Assembly (NCBI GenBank): GCA_029778615.1
Contig: JAKOPZ010000293.1
Coordinates: 1 to 52,504 of the forward strand
Length of the DNA: 52,504 nt
Direction: 5' to 3'
From: Chloroflexota bacterium
GTDB taxonomy: Bacteria; Chloroflexota; Anaerolineae; UBA4142; SHND01
Of this stretch, positions 23,527 to 31,650 are shown piece after piece. The position numbers and the translations under genes were made by a program. The first letter of the stretch is position 1, and each line of letters opens with the position of its first letter. Under the pieces are notes generated by a model that was not told where the DNA came from, did no database searches, and was given only the letters and a program-made list of their open reading frames with translations.

Positions 23527-24159
23527 TTTTATCCTCAACGACAACGACTGCCCGTCGCGCAATGGCATGAGCGTTGTAAAAAACGTTTCGTCATCCAACA
23601 ATGCACGCGTGGTTTCCAAGATGGCGTTCGTGTCCGCATCCGTTTGGCTCACCACGCGCCCGTGCCACAACATGTTGTCGTAAATCAAAATGCCGCCGAC
23701 GCGCAATTTCTCGCGCGCAATGGTAATCGCTTTGGGATAATCATGTTTGTCAATATCACAAAAGATAATGTCAAAGGGACCCGGATATTTTTTTGCAATT
23801 TCCAACGCGTCACCGACGTTGAACTCGACGCGTTCCACCAAACCGGCGCGTGTGAAATAATCGCGCGCGCGGTCTTGATTCGACTGCTTGCCTTCGGTCA
23901 TTATCACTTGACCGCCGTCGCCGACTGCCAGCGCAAACCACATCGCGGAATAACCAAAGCCCGAGCCGAGCTCCAGAACATTTTTTGCGCCAATCGCCCG
24001 CGCGAGAAAATGCAGCATCCGTCCTGCTTGCGCGCCGATGATGGGGAACCCTTGCGCGCGTCCATAATCGCCCATCTCTTTCAGAATCGGCGTTTCTTCG
24101 GACAATGTTTTTTCGAGGTACTCGTAAATTTTTGGGTGTGTGATTTCGAGGTCGGACAT
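23524..24159 (-). CDS. SAM-dependent O-methyltransferase (family 3)
   Basis: The 211-residue protein matches the catechol-O-methyltransferase-like family 3: GRAQGFPIIGAQAGRMLHFL near 30-50, motif I NVLELGSGFGYSAMWFA near 60, then GPFDIIFCDIDKHDYPKAI (metal-binding Asp) near 128 and GGILIYDNMLWHGRVV near 160. It methylates a hydroxyl, probably on a small aromatic, with Mg2+. The ATG at 24159 is preferred over the long ORF whose first 80 residues cross a spacer hairpin. Confidence 0.92.
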   Translation of the reverse strand: MSDLEITHPKIYEYLEKTLSEETPILKEMGDYGRAQGFPIIGAQAGRMLHFLARAIGAKNVLELGSGFGYSAMWFALAVGDGGQVIMTEGKQSNQDRARDYFTRAGLVERVEFNVGDALEIAKKYPGPFDIIFCDIDKHDYPKAITIAREKLRVGGILIYDNMLWHGRVVSQTDADTNAILETTRALLDDETFFTTLMPLRDGQSLSLRIK

Positions 24160-24167
24160 TCGAGTTT

Positions 24168-24216
24168 GACGTTTTATGTTTGACGCCTGAACGTGATGCA
24201 TCAAACGTAAAACGTC
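24168..24216. repeat. Hairpin between metallopeptidase-like and methyltransferase genes
   Basis: gacgttttatgtttgacgc (24168-24186) pairs at 17 of 19 positions with gcatcaaacgtaaaacgtc (24198-24216). Confidence 0.8.
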
Positions 24217-25771
24217 ACGAGTGCGCGCACGCGATAAACGCGCGGCGCAGGATTTTGTTTCCTTGCGCGTCGTAGGCAATATAGTAGGGCTGCTGACGCG
24301 TAATGAGATGCGCAATCTCGGCTTCGTCGCCCGGACACGCGTCATAGATGCGTTTGTGCTCAGCGAGTTTTTCGACATGGTCGCGAATCGCGCGCACATC
24401 GTCCACGCCCGCGCGATAGTAACCCGAAAAGGCGACCATCCCGCCGGGATTCACGTTCAGCGTCAAGCCGCCTTGCAGTGGCACCATTGCGCCGTTTGCG
24501 GGACCGTACTGTTTGCCTTTGAGCGGAATCATCCGCTGCGCGCGATATTGCACGACTTTGTCATCTTGAATGTGTCCGAGCTCGCGCGCAAAAATCAATT
24601 CTTCGCCGCGCAAGCGCAGCGCATTTTGTAATTCCTGCGGCGGCATCGGTTCAGCAGTTGTGCCTGCCATACTGAGCAAACCGAGATTCACGGGTGACGT
24701 TTTCAATCCAATTGTTTTGGTATGCGGTTTGAACAGATTCGCATCTTTGACCTGCAAGATGCGGCGGTTGGAAAAAATCCGCTTCAAGATTTCAAAATAC
24801 GTCCCCTGAAACAATTGCTGCTCGGCTTTGAACATGGACGTGGCGATAACGCGAAACACCGCGTCGCCGGGCGGGGCGAGCATCAGCGCGGTTGCCATCA
24901 TTTTTCCCACATCATCGCGCGCCTGACACAGCGCCTCATCTGCGCTCAACTTGGCATCCTGCTTGCGTTTCCATTCATAGATGCCGACCAAGATTTGGTA
25001 CACCGCGCCGCTGAGTACGCGCGAGAAACTATGCGATTCCGAAGCGAGGCGCGTGGTGGGCGCGGTCGCGGGCAGCATCCACGTCTCCCGGTAACGAAAC
25101 GTGTTGACCAAATCGCGCAAAGAAGTTGCGCCCGCGACATCTTTGCCAAAGGCGGCGTACAGCGCTTTGCCCAATTGTTCTGCCAGTCGCGTCACATTGC
25201 TGCTCGCGCGCAAATTGCCGCCTGTCTCGCGCAGCAATCGTTCGCGCACGGTCGGAAATTGCAGCGTGGTGAGCAGCGCGGTAATGTCGCCGAACGCTTC
25301 GTGGAACGCGCCGGTTTCGGGATGGAGCGAAGACCAGTAGTCGGGATGGTGCGCGTCGAGAATCGCGTGTCCGCATTCATGCGCGACGACATCGGACGAC
25401 TCGCAAGTGTAAATAGTGCGGTTGCTGAGCGTATCGGTAGTGTAGAAAAATTTTAGCGCGGTGCGGTCATAATACGCGTTGAGGTCGCGCCCCGCGCGCG
25501 GCTGAACGGGGAGTACGGTTCCGGTCTGCCAATCGAATGGCGCGCCGAAATAGTTTTGCCAAATGTCGTACGCGTGGGAAAGGATAACCATCAAGTGCGA
25601 TGCTTGAAATTCAACACTGCCCGGTTTTGCCGCGTCCAAATTGCCGTCCACAGGCAAACCGGGGATGGCAAATTTGTCTGGACAGCAGCCCGGTGACGCT
25701 GCTTCGGGCACATCGCCTTTGCCGCCGGGGTCATTGAGGAATGCGCTAAAGAGGCGCGGGGGTGGCATCAT
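24215..25771 (-). CDS. Thermolysin-like zinc metallopeptidase with C-terminal repeat domain
   Basis: The 518-residue protein has a zinc motif VVAHECGHAIL (HECGH) near residue 125 and a downstream Glu in ETGAFHEAFGDI near 150, the M4/thermolysin arrangement (HExxH plus NEA-like E). No signal peptide is seen. The C-terminal 80 residues (RAIRDHVEKLAEHKRIYDAC onward to YYIAYDAQGNKILRRAFI) closely resemble the C-terminus of the neighbouring 154-residue protein. The start at 25771 follows an AAGGAATTGCC site. The substrate is unknown and the peptidase role is inferred from the motifs. Confidence 0.75.
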   Translation of the reverse strand: MMPPPRLFSAFLNDPGGKGDVPEAASPGCCPDKFAIPGLPVDGNLDAAKPGSVEFQASHLMVILSHAYDIWQNYFGAPFDWQTGTVLPVQPRAGRDLNAYYDRTALKFFYTTDTLSNRTIYTCESSDVVAHECGHAILDAHHPDYWSSLHPETGAFHEAFGDITALLTTLQFPTVRERLLRETGGNLRASSNVTRLAEQLGKALYAAFGKDVAGATSLRDLVNTFRYRETWMLPATAPTTRLASESHSFSRVLSGAVYQILVGIYEWKRKQDAKLSADEALCQARDDVGKMMATALMLAPPGDAVFRVIATSMFKAEQQLFQGTYFEILKRIFSNRRILQVKDANLFKPHTKTIGLKTSPVNLGLLSMAGTTAEPMPPQELQNALRLRGEELIFARELGHIQDDKVVQYRAQRMIPLKGKQYGPANGAMVPLQGGLTLNVNPGGMVAFSGYYRAGVDDVRAIRDHVEKLAEHKRIYDACPGDEAEIAHLITRQQPYYIAYDAQGNKILRRAFIACAHS

Positions 25772-25800
25772 GGCAATTCCTTCGCGAAGGTGTGGAAAGA

Positions 25801-25858
25801 GCAAAGCACCTGTTGTTGTATCGGGTCAAAGCTCCAAACACGCGCGCAGGTGCTTTGC
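25801..25858. repeat. 12-bp inverted ends around 34-bp loop
   Basis: gcaaagcacctg (25801-25812) and caggtgctttgc (25847-25858) pair perfectly. The hairpin lies between two genes that share a C-terminal domain. Confidence 0.8.
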
Positions 25859-25869
25859 CCCAATAGACC

Positions 25870-26334
25870 TCAAGAAATCCACGCGCGCTTGAGATGTTTG
25901 TAGCCGTGCGCGTCTTGTTCCACGTACCACGCTTTGCCCTGGCGGCGCAATTGTTCGGTGTCAATTTGCTCGCCCGGTTTGGGCACATAGACCTCGCCGT
26001 TAGCCACCAATTTGGAAACATGGTCGGCGATGGCGCGCAGCTGTCGCGGGTCGGCGGGTTCAACGTGGGCTTGGACCAACTCGCCGCGCGCATTGAATTT
26101 CAATTCGCCTTGCGCGCGGAGGTCTACGCAGATGCCTGCCACATCGCAGAGCGTGTTGTCGTCCAACACCACGCGCTGGGTGTATGAAAAATCAATACGC
26201 GTGCCGCGCGCGGTGCGCGTGACATTTTCCACGTGCAGCTGGGCATCGGGCGTGAGGTCCAGAATCGGGCGCGCTTGCTCCAAGATTTGCAGCGCGTCCG
26301 CGCTTTCAAAATCGCGGGGTAGTGCGAGTGCCAT
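25870..26334 (-). CDS. Unknown protein sharing a domain with the adjacent metallopeptidase
   Basis: The 154-residue protein is not recognised. Residues about 75-154 (RQLRAIADHVSKLVANGEVY, then AWYVEQDAHGYKHLKRAWI) align with the C-terminal 80 residues of the downstream metallopeptidase-like protein (RAIRDHVEKLAEHKRIYDAC, YYIAYDAQGNKILRRAFI). The N-terminal part (DLTPDAQLHVENVTRTARGT) looks like an extended beta-rich domain. The pair may be substrate recognition or an inhibitor with its protease; that is speculation from shared sequence and adjacency only. Confidence 0.7.
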   Translation of the reverse strand: MALALPRDFESADALQILEQARPILDLTPDAQLHVENVTRTARGTRIDFSYTQRVVLDDNTLCDVAGICVDLRAQGELKFNARGELVQAHVEPADPRQLRAIADHVSKLVANGEVYVPKPGEQIDTEQLRRQGKAWYVEQDAHGYKHLKRAWIS

Positions 26335-26365
26335 TCACGTTTCAGGCGTTACCGCGCTTCACGCG

Positions 26366-26422
26366 AAAAAGACAAACCAACTCCCAGAGCCGCGCGTGCC
26401 GCGTCGGCTCTGGAGGTTTGTC
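26366..26422 (-). terminator. Rho-independent terminator after the EutM-like BMC-H gene
   Basis: gacaaacc plus ccagagccg (26371-26392) pair with cggctctgg plus ggtttgtc (26405-26422), and the minus-strand transcript then continues with TTTTT (26366-26370 is aaaaa on the given strand). It probably ends the first BMC transcription unit. Confidence 0.85.
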
Positions 26423-26455
26423 GCGAGGAAATGTGAAACGGATACGCGCGGAGAA

Positions 26456-26770
26456 CTAACCGCTGCGCCCGCCGACGGCACCTTTGGTGTTTTGCGGGAG
26501 AATCATCTCGACGCTTTCGTGCGGACGTGGAATGACATGAACACTCACCAGTTCGCCGACGCGTTTCGCCGCCGCTGCGCCCGCGTCCGTCGCCGCTTTC
26601 ACCGCGCCGACATCGCCGCGCACCATGACGGTGACGAATCCGCCGCCAATGTATTCACTTCCGATGAGTACGACATTCGCGGCTTTCACCATTGCGTCCG
26701 CCGCTTCAATCGAACCGACCAGCCCTTTGGTTTCCACCATGCCGAGGGCAATCATGTTAGGGTCTGCCAT
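26456..26770 (-). CDS. eutM: BMC-H shell protein, EutM-like
   Basis: The 104-residue protein is close to EutM/Pdu[21 protein letters not shown], the pore loop EYIGGG near residue 37, [20 protein letters not shown] and [20 protein letters not shown]. Hexamers tile the shell facets and the GGG pore admits small polar substrates. The start at 26770 has a GAGAGGAAC ribosome site 6 bp upstream. An in-frame upstream extension of 54 residues to 26932 ([20 protein letters not shown]) is open but is not expected of this family. The C-terminal tail ([11 protein letters not shown]) is short. Confidence 0.94.
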   Translation of the reverse strand: MADPNMIALGMVETKGLVGSIEAADAMVKAANVVLIGSEYIGGGFVTVMVRGDVGAVKAATDAGAAAAKRVGELVSVHVIPRPHESVEMILPQNTKGAVGGRSG

Positions 26771-26945
26771 GTTGTTCCTCTCCTCCGAAACGCTCGCTCC
26801 TGCGAGCGCGAAATTTTGAGGCGACAAGTCTGGCGGTACAGAATCGTCGCGCACATCCACTTGTGTTTTTGATTTTCTTTGCGTCGCGCGCACCGCACGC
26901 GCGAGTTTGTCTTGCAATGATTTGCGAGGCATTTCGGTTCGCTTC

Positions 26946-27365
26946 TTAAACGATTATCACGTGCTGTGGCTTTTCCGCGTCGTATTTGACACGTACCGTG
27001 TCTCCGACGCGCGGAATTGCAATACGCGACACGAACGCCCGCACCTTTGCCTCATACGGCGCCGCATCCGTTGGCTCCACTCGCAAACGAAAACTGACAT
27101 AGGGACTTTTGTTGAGGGTGATTCCCGTATCCTTCATTTCCAAAATCGTCGCGTTCGCATCCCGTCCGTTGTGCATTAACCACTTGTATTTTCCCGATGT
27201 CGTGCCCCAGCCCGTGAACATAACCAGCAAGAATAGTCCAACCCCTACAAACAATAGTACCAGATACAACCCGAGATTGCCCGTCGGAAGGACAATAAAG
27301 ATGATACCAAAAAGATATGCCAGATAGATGGCGCAAATGACAAGCAAACGCGTCACCGAAAACAT
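26946..27365 (-). CDS. Small two-helix membrane protein with beta-domain
   Basis: The 139-residue protein has two N-terminal membrane helices (about 5-27 and 30-52; [20 protein letters not shown] and [19 protein letters not shown]) and a soluble beta-rich part ([40 protein letters not shown]) with the pattern of DUF3592. The role is unknown. It starts 3 bp after the aldehyde dehydrogenase stop, so it is translationally coupled within the BMC operon. Confidence 0.72.
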   Translation of the reverse strand: MFSVTRLLVICAIYLAYLFGIIFIVLPTGNLGLYLVLLFVGVGLFLLVMFTGWGTTSGKYKWLMHNGRDANATILEMKDTGITLNKSPYVSFRLRVEPTDAAPYEAKVRAFVSRIAIPRVGDTVRVKYDAEKPQHVIIV

Positions 27366-27368
27366 GGT

Positions 27369-28835
27369 CTATCTGCTCCGCAACTCTGCAAGCACACGCT
27401 GCACGACTTCTTCAATCTGCGCGTCGCTCGCGTCAGAACGTTGCGGCGAACGTTCCGCACCGGCGGATGATTCAGGATTCCAATCGCGCACGCCCCATGC
27501 GACGCGCTTGACGTTCAACACATGCTTGACAGAAATGTTTTCGCTGAATACGCCGCCGCCGATGCCGCCCGTCGCGAGTGTCATGGACGGGTCGAGGTTC
27601 GTGGTGAAACCCACCGCGCCGAGCGTCGCCATGGTGTTGACGACGATGCGAAACGCGGGTTTCTCCAAACCGAATTGCATGATGACATTTTCATCGCGGC
27701 AGTGAATCGAAAGTGTGTGTCCGTCGCCGCCAAATTTCAAAAGTTCGATACAGCGTTCGCAACCTTTTTCCCAACCGTCCGCGACGTACCAACCGAGAAC
27801 GCTCGTCAATTTTTCGCGCGAGAGTGGATATTCGGGTCCAACACCTTTTAATTTTCCAATCAATACGCGCGCGTTCGAGGGAACGCTGATGCCCGCCATT
27901 TGCGCGAGCGCTTGCGGCGATTTGCCGACGGCTTTCGGGTTTGGCAAACCATTCGCTTGATGAATGATTTTGCTCATCGCCGCGCTTTGCGCGTCGTCCA
28001 TAAAATACGCGCCGCGTTTTTCCATCTCTGCTTGCAACTGCGCGGCGATAGGTGAATCCGCGACGACGGACTGTTCGCTCGCGCAAATCGTTGACCAATC
28101 GAACGATTTCGATTTCACAATCAAATCGGCGGCTTGCGGAATGTCCGCGCTGCGGTCAACATACACGGGAACATTGCCCGGACCCACGCCAATCGCGGGT
28201 TTGCCCGAACTGTGCGCCGCGCGAACCACTGCCTCGCCGCCCGTCGCAATCAACATGCTCACCGCCCAATGCTTCATCAATTCATTGAGCGCGGGCATCG
28301 TCACCGTCGTCAAACTCGAAATCAATCCTTTAGGCATTCCCGCGCGTTCGCCCGCTTCCGCCATGACGCGCACAGTCTCACTCGTACATTTGACCGCGCT
28401 TGGATGCGGCGAAATTATCATCGCGTTGCGCGCTTTGACGGCGATGAGGACTTTGAACATCGCGGTTGACGTTGGATTCGTCGAAGGCGTAAATCCCGCG
28501 AGCACGCCGACGGGCCATCCGATTTCGACAATCTTTTTCGCGTCATCGCGTCGAATCACGCCAACGGTTTTTACATCCTTGAGCGAGTCCCATAAAAATT
28601 TGCTGCTAAATTCATTCTTGACGCGTTTGTGCGCGGGGACGCCGTACGTCGTTTCGTCCGTCGCCATTTGTCCGAGACGCGCGGATTCGCGATAGGCCGC
28701 GTCCGCCATCGCCGCGCAAACCTTGTCCACTTGCTCTTGCGAGAAATGGAAAAATTCGCGCTGTGCTTGACGCGCGGCAACGGCAAGATTGCGGACTTCT
28801 TGGATGGAACGGAGGTCAGTGTCGAGTTCGGGCAT
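27369..28835 (-). CDS. eutE: CoA-acylating aldehyde dehydrogenase with C-terminal targeting peptide (EutE/PduP type)
   Basis: The 488-residue enzyme converts acetaldehyde (or another short aldehyde) to acyl-CoA with NAD+ inside the shell. The catalytic Cys is in FDWSTICASEQ near residue 247; VLAGFTPSTNPTSTAMFK near 112 and the late NVKRVAWGVRDW match EutE/PduP and clostridial BMC dehydrogenases. After an Arg/Ser/Pro-rich linker, the last residues DAQIEEVVQRVLAELRSR form an amphipathic helix typical of encapsulation peptides. E. coli EutE instead has its peptide at the N-terminus, so the placement here follows other BMC dehydrogenases. The main dehydrogenase of the locus. Confidence 0.95.
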   Translation of the reverse strand: MPELDTDLRSIQEVRNLAVAARQAQREFFHFSQEQVDKVCAAMADAAYRESARLGQMATDETTYGVPAHKRVKNEFSSKFLWDSLKDVKTVGVIRRDDAKKIVEIGWPVGVLAGFTPSTNPTSTAMFKVLIAVKARNAMIISPHPSAVKCTSETVRVMAEAGERAGMPKGLISSLTTVTMPALNELMKHWAVSMLIATGGEAVVRAAHSSGKPAIGVGPGNVPVYVDRSADIPQAADLIVKSKSFDWSTICASEQSVVADSPIAAQLQAEMEKRGAYFMDDAQSAAMSKIIHQANGLPNPKAVGKSPQALAQMAGISVPSNARVLIGKLKGVGPEYPLSREKLTSVLGWYVADGWEKGCERCIELLKFGGDGHTLSIHCRDENVIMQFGLEKPAFRIVVNTMATLGAVGFTTNLDPSMTLATGGIGGGVFSENISVKHVLNVKRVAWGVRDWNPESSAGAERSPQRSDASDAQIEEVVQRVLAELRSR

Positions 28836-28841
28836 TGTGTT

Positions 28842-28914
28842 GGTAGTAGGTAGTAGGTAGTAGGTAGTAGGTAGTAGGAACAGCCCTGCTACTTGCTACG
28901 TGCTACGTGATACT
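28842..28914. repeat. Inverted spacer repeat (GGTAGTA heptamers)
   Basis: Five tandem ggtagta words (28842-28878) are inverted in ctgctacttgctacgtgcta onward (28887-28914). The same words recur at 34445-34506 and 51108-51182. Confidence 0.85.
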
Positions 28915-29570
28915 TAGAACTTTAATGGATTGCGCGCAACATCGAGAACGGCATCTTGAAACGCGGCGCAGGCGGCGCGGCACGCGGCTTGTGAACCCGT
29001 GAGCAGCGCGCCGGAAAAGTTGGTTTCGCTCGGCGGATTGAACCAAACGCGCAGTGTAACGTTGGCGGCTTTCAGTGCCGCATCAATGCCAAAGGTCGCT
29101 TCGAGCGGCGGGGCGATAAGATATGCCATCGGCGTTCCCAGCGGCACGCCGGCGGTTTCACTCAAGTATGTGCCGGTGCGCGAAATCAGATGCGGGAAAA
29201 AAGCGATGGTGTTGTTATCATTCGCGGAATAAAAGTACGCCTCGTCGCGGATGTACGTGAGCGCGGCGTTCAAACCCGCGCGCACTTCGGCAGGGTCGGG
29301 TCCTGCAAGAATCGCAATGATTTCGCCCGACAGCGGACCCGACGCGTGCGCGGAACCGGCGTAAAAACTTTTTGCATACGCGACGCGCACATCCGCCTGT
29401 TTGGTCGCTTCGTCAATCGCCGTGTATGTCGCGTCGTCAATATCGGCGGTGAGAAATCCAATACTGCGTTCGTTTTCGCGCAGCTGCATTTTTTCGGCGA
29501 ACATGCGGTCCACATTCGGAATAATCCGAACGGCGAGGACGTTGGCTTTGATGGGGTCGAGAACGCTCAT
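28914..29570 (-). CDS. eutL: EutL trimeric shell protein
   Basis: The 218-residue tandem-BMC protein is EutL: starts MSVLDPIKANVLAVRIIPNV, then RSIGFLTADIDDATYTAIDE, TGTYLSETAGVPLGTPMAYL, APPLEATFGIDAALKAANVT, and the C-terminus FQDAVLDVARNPLKF. EutL trimers form pseudo-hexamers with a gated pore that binds ethanolamine. Length matches E. coli EutL (219). The start at 29570 overlaps the sulfotransferase stop by 4 bp; the longer ORF reads back into that gene in another frame. Confidence 0.97.
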   Translation of the reverse strand: MSVLDPIKANVLAVRIIPNVDRMFAEKMQLRENERSIGFLTADIDDATYTAIDEATKQADVRVAYAKSFYAGSAHASGPLSGEIIAILAGPDPAEVRAGLNAALTYIRDEAYFYSANDNNTIAFFPHLISRTGTYLSETAGVPLGTPMAYLIAPPLEATFGIDAALKAANVTLRVWFNPPSETNFSGALLTGSQAACRAACAAFQDAVLDVARNPLKF

Positions 29571-30472
29571 ACGAATTCTCCAATGAAAGGCACGTCTTTG
29601 ACGCGTCGTTTGGCGCGCGAGATGCGGTCGAACCATGGACCGTACAGTTGATTGCGTTGGCGATATGCCGCGACCTGCGGCGCGAAATCGGGACCTTGCA
29701 ACTGAATTTGTTCGGCAAATAATTTTTGGGCAAACGCGTACAGCTCGGCATCCAGTTGATTCTGCTCGCGCAGCCATGCCATGACCTCTGCCGGGACGCG
29801 TTCCCCGCGCGGACGCGTGCGCGTGATGTTACTTTTCACATAGTACGGCGCGCGCCAGCCGAACGCTTTGGTGAGCATGACGAGCGATTCATCAAAACGT
29901 TCGACCAAGCCGACGATGAAATAGCGCGCGAGATGCTCTTGCGCGCGTTCCAACATTTCGCGCGTGACGCCGCCAAATTTGGCAAAGAGGTCGCCGGAAA
30001 GAAAACGCGTTTGCATATTGTCGAACATGTCGCGCATGGTGCCGTTGCGTAAATCGTCAATGGACGGCATGTGCGGCGCAACGTCTTGTTTCAAAATCGA
30101 GGTGCGATAATCCATTTCAAAATAAAAGTAACTCGACAACGCGAGGTCAATCGGTTCGCGCAGCATGGTGAAATATGTGCTGGGTTGTGACAACGTTTCA
30201 TGCAAGCCGAACGGCATGTGTCCCCAAAACAATTTGTACTGGGCTTTGGCAGCCGGTGGCAGCGCGCGCAGGGTCCAATAGTCTTTGACCTCAACATACG
30301 GGTACGCTTCGCCGTAGCGATACTGCCGCAGCAAAATATTTTCAAGCGTCGTTCCCGCTGTTTTGGGGATATGAAAAAAAATACACGCGCGCGCGCCCGG
30401 TTTCAAGAGTTCGTGCCGCGCGGCGGGAACCGGCTTGGAAAAATCCGTGCGTGTTGCTTGTTCTCGCGTCAT
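29567..30472 (-). CDS. Sulfotransferase-family P-loop protein
   Basis: The 301-residue protein has a 5'-phosphosulfate loop ACIFFHIPKTAGTTLENILL near residue 25 and a 3'-phosphate loop MLREPIDLALSSYFYFE near 105, the PAPS-binding pattern of the sulfotransferase family. It could transfer sulfate to a carbohydrate or peptide; the acceptor is unknown. The ATG at 30472 gives a start just before KPGARACIFFHIP, and the longer ORF overlaps the upstream gene. It sits between the DUF697 gene and eutL with ATGA coupling to eutL, so it is in the BMC operon although no BMC role is known. Confidence 0.82.
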   Translation of the reverse strand: MTREQATRTDFSKPVPAARHELLKPGARACIFFHIPKTAGTTLENILLRQYRYGEAYPYVEVKDYWTLRALPPAAKAQYKLFWGHMPFGLHETLSQPSTYFTMLREPIDLALSSYFYFEMDYRTSILKQDVAPHMPSIDDLRNGTMRDMFDNMQTRFLSGDLFAKFGGVTREMLERAQEHLARYFIVGLVERFDESLVMLTKAFGWRAPYYVKSNITRTRPRGERVPAEVMAWLREQNQLDAELYAFAQKLFAEQIQLQGPDFAPQVAAYRQRNQLYGPWFDRISRAKRRVKDVPFIGEFV

Positions 30473-30497
30473 GTTGTTCTGTGGCTTGACCGTCAAA

Positions 30498-31577
30498 TTA
30501 TTCCTGCGTGCTTGGTTCGGGTAGAGCAAGTGCGCCCGTTTTCTTTTTTCGAAAAGACAGGCGCGGGCGCGTAAAGCGGGGCGGCTGGACTCTGGGCGCT
30601 TTGTCCGCAATTGTGGCGGCGAGCGTCTTGCCGCGTTCCAATGCTTCGCGGAAAAATTTTTCAATGTCGGCGCGTGACACGTCGCTTCCCGTTTCGTACC
30701 ATTGCAGCGCGCCGCGTCCCATCGCGTACGTGCCGGCATACGCGATGGCGACTTTTGGAAGGATGCCGAATCCCGGGATGAGACCGACCAGTTGCCGCGC
30801 GATCGTCCGCCACAAGAAACCCGCGCCGACGGTGGAACCGAACGCGGTGAGATGGTCTTGCCAGCGCGTCGAGAGTCCAAAAATCAGACCGAGCCGATAC
30901 ACCATGAACGCTTGGGCTTTGGTGAGAATGACCATGTCCGCAACATTGAATGGAACATTCAACACGGGAACAATTTCTGCGAGTCCTGTGCTGAACGAAT
31001 AACTCGCATTTGCCATGGATGTTTCGTTGATAATGTCTTTGGCGACGGGGGAACGAAACAACGGAAAATTGCGCGCGAGGGACAATTTGTGCTCCGGCAG
31101 CAAAGTCAAAACGGCGGGCACAAACTGTTTGTCTAAAAATTCGCGCGTGACGACTTGTCCTTCCAATACGCGCGCACCCATCCATTCTTGCCGCGCGAGA
31201 ATGGCGTTAGGCGATGGCGCTTGGTCAAAGATGACGATTATTTTTTTGCCCGTCGCCATCCATTTTTGAAACGCGTTCTTGAGCGCGCCATTCGCGTTGT
31301 TGCCTGACTCTAACACAATAACAACCAAGTCCGCGCGTTCTGCCAAGTCTGCCTTGTCCGGAGAAATTAGAATCGGACCTGCCATTTGATTACTGGCGTC
31401 GTCAATCGGCAGTGGGCGCGGTGCGAGATATAACGCGGTTGCCAAATCGCGCGCGCCGCCCGTTTCATTGCCGACGATAGCAACCCACGTTTGATATTCG
31501 GCGGCATCGCGAATCGGCGTGAGGTCTACTTCGCGGATGGTTTTGAAAATCGTTCCTACATCGGTGAGACTGGGCAC
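30498..31577 (-). CDS. DUF697 / degenerate GTPase-like protein
   Basis: The 359-residue protein has a GTPase-like N-terminal half (about 30-190) in which the P-loop position reads VAIVGNETGGARDLATALYL, lacking the GKS/T, so GTP binding is doubtful. VVIVLESGNN and KIIVIFDQAPSP occupy the G3 and G4 positions. The C-terminal half (about 190-330) contains hydrophobic segments of the DUF697 type (VILTKAQAFMVYRLGLIFGL), and a basic tail follows. In other eut/pdu loci the GTPases EutP and PduV occupy comparable sites; this may be a divergent analogue, which is speculative. Confidence 0.7.
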   Translation of the reverse strand: MPSLTDVGTIFKTIREVDLTPIRDAAEYQTWVAIVGNETGGARDLATALYLAPRPLPIDDASNQMAGPILISPDKADLAERADLVVIVLESGNNANGALKNAFQKWMATGKKIIVIFDQAPSPNAILARQEWMGARVLEGQVVTREFLDKQFVPAVLTLLPEHKLSLARNFPLFRSPVAKDIINETSMANASYSFSTGLAEIVPVLNVPFNVADMVILTKAQAFMVYRLGLIFGLSTRWQDHLTAFGSTVGAGFLWRTIARQLVGLIPGFGILPKVAIAYAGTYAMGRGALQWYETGSDVSRADIEKFFREALERGKTLAATIADKAPRVQPPRFTRPRLSFRKKKTGALALPEPSTQE

Positions 31578-31586
31578 GGGAATTCA

Positions 31587-31649
31587 CGACGGAGGACGAA
31601 GGACGAACGGCGCAAAGATATTTCGCTTCGTCGTCCATCGTCCGCCTCC
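31587..31649. repeat. Inverted spacer repeat (GACGGAGGACGAAGGACG words)
   Basis: cgacggaggacgaaggacga is inverted in tcgtcgtccatcgtccgcct. It fills the gap between eutC and the DUF697 gene. A related word set is at 48217-48296. Confidence 0.8.
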
Positions 31650-31650
31650 C

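Noticed and set aside
28842-28914. Tandem GGTAGTA units as a CRISPR array
   Set aside because: The 7-bp units are contiguous with no spacers, and no cas genes are present.
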